A stretch of DNA of 64,000 nucleotides. Origin: Halobellus inordinatus (GTDB taxonomy: Archaea; Halobacteriota; Halobacteria; Halobacteriales; Haloferacaceae). The notes beneath the pieces were generated by a model. The model did not search any database. It saw only the letters and a program-made list of their open reading frames with translations, and had not been told where the DNA came from. The stretch lies in assembly GCF_024464655.1 (NCBI RefSeq), contig NZ_JANHAV010000010.1:1-64000 (forward strand), read 5' to 3'. The position numbers and the translations under genes were made by a program. Shown here piece by piece: positions 60,762 through 64,000 of this stretch (position 1 is the stretch's first letter; each line of letters starts with the position of its first letter).

Positions 60762-61544
60762 ATGAGTGTTATCACACCGAGAGGTGAAAGCCCCGTGAAC
60801 GAGCCCGAACCGCGGCCCGATCCGATCGAGGAGGGAAAGCGCGTCGTCGAAGCGGCCGACGAGCGGGACCTGACGGTCAGGTTGATCGGCGGAACGGCGA
60901 TCAATCGCCACGCCGAAACCGCACGTGAGGAGCCGTTCAAGCGGGGATACAGGGACGTCGACTTCGTCGGAACGCGCGAGGAGGAACCGGAGATCGTCGA
61001 GATGATGCTCGGTCTCGGCTACGAGGCGAACGAGCGCTTCAACACGATGCGGCGGTTCCGGCTCGAGTTCTTCGATCCTGTCAACGAGCGCAAGGCGGAT
61101 TACATCATCGACAAATTCGACTTCTGTCACGCCTGGAGCCTCCGCGACCGGATCGATCAGGACTACCCGACGGTTCCAATCGAAGACCTCCTGCTTTCGA
61201 AGCTCCAGATCGTCGAAGTGAGCGACCGCGACGTCCGTGACATCCTCGCGATGCTCACAGATCACCCGGTCGATTCGACCGGGGACAACGAAGCTATCGA
61301 CCCGACCTACGTCGCTGAACTCTGCAGCAGCGACTGGGGACTGTGGCGTACGGTGACGCTGAGCCTCGATCGGGTCAGCGAATACGTCGAGACAAACGAC
61401 CTGCCGATCGACGAACGCGAAGTGCTCTCGCGGGTCGAAGCACTGCGAGACGCGATCGACGACCGGCCGAAGACGCTTCGATGGAAGCTCCGTTCGGTCG
61501 TCGGCGAACACAAGCAGTGGTACAAGCGCCCAGAGCTCGGGTGA
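60762..61544 (+). CDS. nucleotidyltransferase-like protein (AbiEii/DUF1814 type)
   Basis: A 260-residue protein if the ATG at 60762 is used. An in-frame GTG at 60795, preceded by GAGGTGA, is an alternative start 11 codons later. The core LTVRLIGGTAINRHAETAREEPFKRGYRDVDFVGTREEE contains G-G-x-A and a downstream D-x-D, typical of the minimal nucleotidyltransferase fold of AbiEii toxins and related proteins. IEDLLLSKLQIVEVSDRDVRDILAML is the matching C-terminal signature of that family. No AbiEi antitoxin partner is next to it; the gene is coupled to the phosphoesterase gene instead. Function uncertain. Confidence 0.75.
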   Translation: MSVITPRGESPVNEPEPRPDPIEEGKRVVEAADERDLTVRLIGGTAINRHAETAREEPFKRGYRDVDFVGTREEEPEIVEMMLGLGYEANERFNTMRRFRLEFFDPVNERKADYIIDKFDFCHAWSLRDRIDQDYPTVPIEDLLLSKLQIVEVSDRDVRDILAMLTDHPVDSTGDNEAIDPTYVAELCSSDWGLWRTVTLSLDRVSEYVETNDLPIDEREVLSRVEALRDAIDDRPKTLRWKLRSVVGEHKQWYKRPELG

Positions 61545-61614
61545 CCGGCACGATTCGAGAAACGCCGGTCACCGTGAGGCGTCGTCAAAAAAAGAAGACA
61601 CGAGTTTTCAGTGG

Positions 61615-61702
61615 CGTCATAGGGATTATCGTAAGCCCTGCTAGATGCCTCGCCGGACGGTACGGCGAGGATCTCCGAACAGTGACGATAATCCCTATCA
61701 GT
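61615..61702. repeat. 88-bp palindromic element, family 2 copy 3
   Basis: Same element as at 42624 and 54128, with ATAGGGATTATCGT / ACGATAATCCCTAT ends. Its hairpin reads CCTCGCCG / CGGCGAGG: both members of the first base pair changed relative to the other copies, preserving pairing. Its ACTGATAG end supplies the stop codon of the permease gene (61700-61698). Confidence 0.88.
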
Positions 61703-63287
61703 CTTTGGGGATTTCCGCGTGGAGGGTGTCGAGGTCGACGCCCTCCTGTGCGCGGTAGTACTTCATCCCGACGTAGAGGATCGCAGAGAGCAGATAAAGC
61801 ACGCCGAGGAAGCCCATCGATCGTAGATTGTTGAGGCCGTAGACGCTCTCGGTCGCCCAGAGGTAGAACACCGACAACAGGATGGCCGCATACACGCCGG
61901 CGACGATCGAGATGACTGGAACGCCGGCGACCTCGTACTTCGAGACGGGGTTTTTCGAGAACAGCTCGGGTCGACGCCACGGGAATAGCATACACGCGAT
62001 CGTCGTCCCGAAGAAGGTGACGGCGATCGCGAAGGTGGCCGCGAGTGTCAGCGTCTGGAAGCCGGGCGCGAAGAAGTAAATCACCGTGAGGATCGCGGCG
62101 GGGATCGCCATCAGCAGGATGGCGTTGAGCGGCGTGTTGTAGCGCCCTCGGACTTCGGAGAACACCTCGGGGATCGTCCGGTCGAACGCCGTCGCGAAGA
62201 TGACCCGCGTCGACGAGAGGAAGACCGTTCCGGACCACGCGAAGAACCAGCCGCCCATCAGAATCGCCATCAGTTTCGCGAGGACGCCGTTGCCCATCGC
62301 GATCGCCGCGATCGTCGTCGGGGCGGACAGCCACTGCTGTGCGCCGGCGCCGACGAAGTAGTTGTAATTCAGCGCCTGATAGAACGTGTAGCCGACGGCC
62401 GCGTCGAACAGCGGCCAGAGGACGATCGCGAGGCCAGCGGCGGCGAGGAGCGCGCCCTCGAAAACGCCGAACATCTTCTTGACCTCACCGGCTTCGCGCA
62501 CCTCACCGAACAGCGTGGAGCCCCACACCGTCCACATAATCCAGAACAGTAACATCGGGAAGAGCTTGTACGATGCCCCCCAGTTGAGATTCCACAGCGG
62601 GGCAAAGCTCACAGAGGTCCCCTGGATGATGCCGTTGTAACTGGTGCCTGCCATTCCCCACGCGTCCATCTGGGTGTTGAATGCAGTCTGGAACTGCGAG
62701 GGCGACGTGGTGAGTAACCCGCCGATGAAGATGAGCAACCCGAGGACGCCGACGTAGAACAGCGCCTGTTGGATGCGCGCGTACCACTTCATTCCGAGGC
62801 TGACGTAGACGAACACGAACGCGACGACGACCATCGAGGAGACGAACAGACCGAGACTGGAGTTCCAGAAGTTCGCCAGTTCGACGAATCCGAACAGCGC
62901 CGAAACCGGACCCAACACGAGCCACGAGAGGATCGATCCGTAGATCGGGACCCACAGCCACAGAATGAATACCCAGCCGGGCCACGAGAGGAAGAACCCC
63001 CAAAAACCGCTCAACAGCCGGCTCTGCCAGACGTAGTCGCCCCCGACACGGGGCATCGACGCGACGAGTGTCGCGTACACGAGGTTCTGAAGCGTGAGCG
63101 CGACGACAGCGATGAGCGTCGCCAGTATCGGGCTTCCCTGGGGAATGAACGCGTTGAACGTCCAGATGTAGAAGCCCAACGTGACGATGTTCACTGACAG
63201 GAACGCGTAGATTCCTGCGTCGTACGATGACCAGTCTCTGACCAATCCTGTCGCTTCTCGGACGAATAGGGTATCGTCCCCTGACAT
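61698..63287 (-). CDS. APC family amino acid permease
   Basis: About 529 residues from the ATG at 63287, which has a GGAGGT ribosome site 7 nt upstream (the open frame begins further out at 63344). About 12 membrane helices are visible. Family features are ATLVASMPRVGGDYVWQSRLLSGFWGFFLSWPG near residue 65 and, in the second half, ILMGGWFFAWSGTVFLSSTRVIFATAFDRTIPEVFSEV. It should import an amino acid or related compound by cation symport. The stop codon lies in the palindromic element at 61615-61702. Confidence 0.9.
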   Translation of the reverse strand: MSGDDTLFVREATGLVRDWSSYDAGIYAFLSVNIVTLGFYIWTFNAFIPQGSPILATLIAVVALTLQNLVYATLVASMPRVGGDYVWQSRLLSGFWGFFLSWPGWVFILWLWVPIYGSILSWLVLGPVSALFGFVELANFWNSSLGLFVSSMVVVAFVFVYVSLGMKWYARIQQALFYVGVLGLLIFIGGLLTTSPSQFQTAFNTQMDAWGMAGTSYNGIIQGTSVSFAPLWNLNWGASYKLFPMLLFWIMWTVWGSTLFGEVREAGEVKKMFGVFEGALLAAAGLAIVLWPLFDAAVGYTFYQALNYNYFVGAGAQQWLSAPTTIAAIAMGNGVLAKLMAILMGGWFFAWSGTVFLSSTRVIFATAFDRTIPEVFSEVRGRYNTPLNAILLMAIPAAILTVIYFFAPGFQTLTLAATFAIAVTFFGTTIACMLFPWRRPELFSKNPVSKYEVAGVPVISIVAGVYAAILLSVFYLWATESVYGLNNLRSMGFLGVLYLLSAILYVGMKYYRAQEGVDLDTLHAEIPKD

Positions 63288-63791
63288 TTCTCGTACCTCC
63301 GTGCTACAACTACTCACGGCAATACTTAACATTAAGGGAGTCATTTATATAATTGAAGCTGCTTGCGGGCGCTCGACCGGAACCGCACACCTTGCAATAA
63401 CACGCCCAAGCCGAAGCGAAGTGGTCGAACGCGGCAGTGGTGTGGCATCTGAGCGGAGTCGGGGCTGCAGTACGCCAACTTATCGGCCTTCAATATTACC
63501 TAATATTATGATATTATTTTCCGTTCGAACTTGAGTTTTCAGGTCGCAGTTAATGTACAGTCAGCGCTAGCACCGTACTATCTACGCTAGAGGCTAGTTG
63601 TGGGACTCAAATTTCACCAAACTCTACGTATTCTAATAGTAGAACTCACATTTTAGAAATCAAGTCTAGGTATTCATAGCTGTTCTGAGTAATATCTGAT
63701 ACGCAAGAGCTCTTTCGCCTCGGCGGACGCATACATTGAACGGCGACAGGCGATTCCCACCGCTTATATCAGCTCAGGAGAATGATGCGGT
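63288..63791. other. 504-bp intergenic region, no gene seen
   Basis: The first 60 bp contain the promoter of the permease gene (AT-rich TTATATAATT near 63350). Bases 63480-63700 are AT-rich with stops in all frames. No RNA gene or repeat was recognised. Confidence 0.45.
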
Positions 63792-64000
63792 ATGGTACAT
63801 CGCTGGCGGTGTCCACACTGCGACTTCTCGTCGTGGGCAGCGAGTCGGGAGCAAGCGGCCGAGTCAGTCAAATCACATCTCCTCAGCCACTACCACGGGA
63901 ACATCGGGCAGGAGGATTTCAGTTACAGATGGTCGTGTCCGTACTGTGAGGGGGAAAATCACCATCACGAACGCGATGAAGCAGTAACCGAATTCAAAGA
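63792..64000 (+). CDS. zinc-ribbon protein, 3' end beyond the window
   Basis: The first 69 codons begin MVHRWRCPHCDFSSWAASRE and include SHLLSHYHGNIGQEDFSYRW and then CPYCEGENHHHERDEAVTEF. Two C-P-x-C pairs plus several His residues indicate a zinc-binding domain. The frame is open to the window edge. Likely a small haloarchaeal zinc-finger protein of unknown function. Confidence 0.6.
   Translation, partial: MVHRWRCPHCDFSSWAASREQAAESVKSHLLSHYHGNIGQEDFSYRWSCPYCEGENHHHERDEAVTEFK

Overview
The window is chromosomal DNA of a haloarchaeon (class Halobacteria). It has high GC, very acidic proteins, many Tat signal/lipobox secretion signals, haloarchaea-restricted small families (HalOD1, DUF7344, DUF7511-like, DUF7563-like, HTH_10/Bat) and BRE/TATA promoters placed 20-40 nt from start codons. 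I cannot name the genus. No rRNA, tRNA or CRISPR array was seen.

Layout. 1-10 kb: a possible IS200/IS605-type end, a large secreted beta-helix protein, a lone ADP-forming acyl-CoA synthetase alpha-type protein, a Tat lipoprotein, a Bat-type regulator, a small DUF7511-like protein, a DUF7344 regulator with a secreted DUF1102/TasA-like partner, and a 5'-truncated DUF5305 gene. 10.3-14.9 kb: two tandem genes for secreted, extremely Gln/Ser/Asp-rich proteins built from 21-residue units of the form Q-x4-N-x5-Q. This is the spacing of bacterial curlin (CsgA) amyloid repeats, and it is the most notable content of the window. 15.4-53.4 kb: a large surface-polysaccharide locus. It holds precursor enzymes (GlmS, UDP-GlcNAc 2-epimerase, nucleotide-sugar dehydrogenase, sugar-1-phosphate nucleotidyltransferase, Gfo/Idh oxidoreductase), glycosyltransferases (two GT2, two GT4, a DUF354 GT-B, a possible GT-C membrane protein), a Wzx-type flippase, likely decorating enzymes (an asparagine-synthetase-like amidotransferase, an AAC(3)-like acyltransferase, a polysaccharide deacetylase, three alkaline-phosphatase/sulfatase-superfamily proteins, an alpha/alpha-toroid protein), and beta-helix and beta-propeller proteins. 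Small winged-helix and HalOD1 regulators are scattered through it. 53.6-64 kb: small regulators, an AT-rich gene-free island, an IclR-aldehyde dehydrogenase-SDR catabolic group, a phosphoesterase, a nucleotidyltransferase-like protein, an APC permease and the start of a zinc-ribbon protein.

How it may work together (inference). GlmS, the 2-epimerase and the dehydrogenase can supply a UDP-HexNAc uronic acid. The AsnB-like, AAC(3)-like and deacetylase proteins could amidate, acylate or deacylate sugars. Glycosyltransferases and the flippase would assemble and export the glycan. A shared promoter-proximal motif ATAACAAA/T (variant ATAACGAAG) lies ahead of about ten of these transcription units and of the curlin-like operon, so glycan and fibre could be parts of one co-expressed extracellular matrix.

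Two families of small palindromic elements (about 81 bp and 88 bp, three copies each) sit mostly at gene 3' ends. Several supply stop codons, and one supplies the last 18 codons of a sulfatase-like gene.
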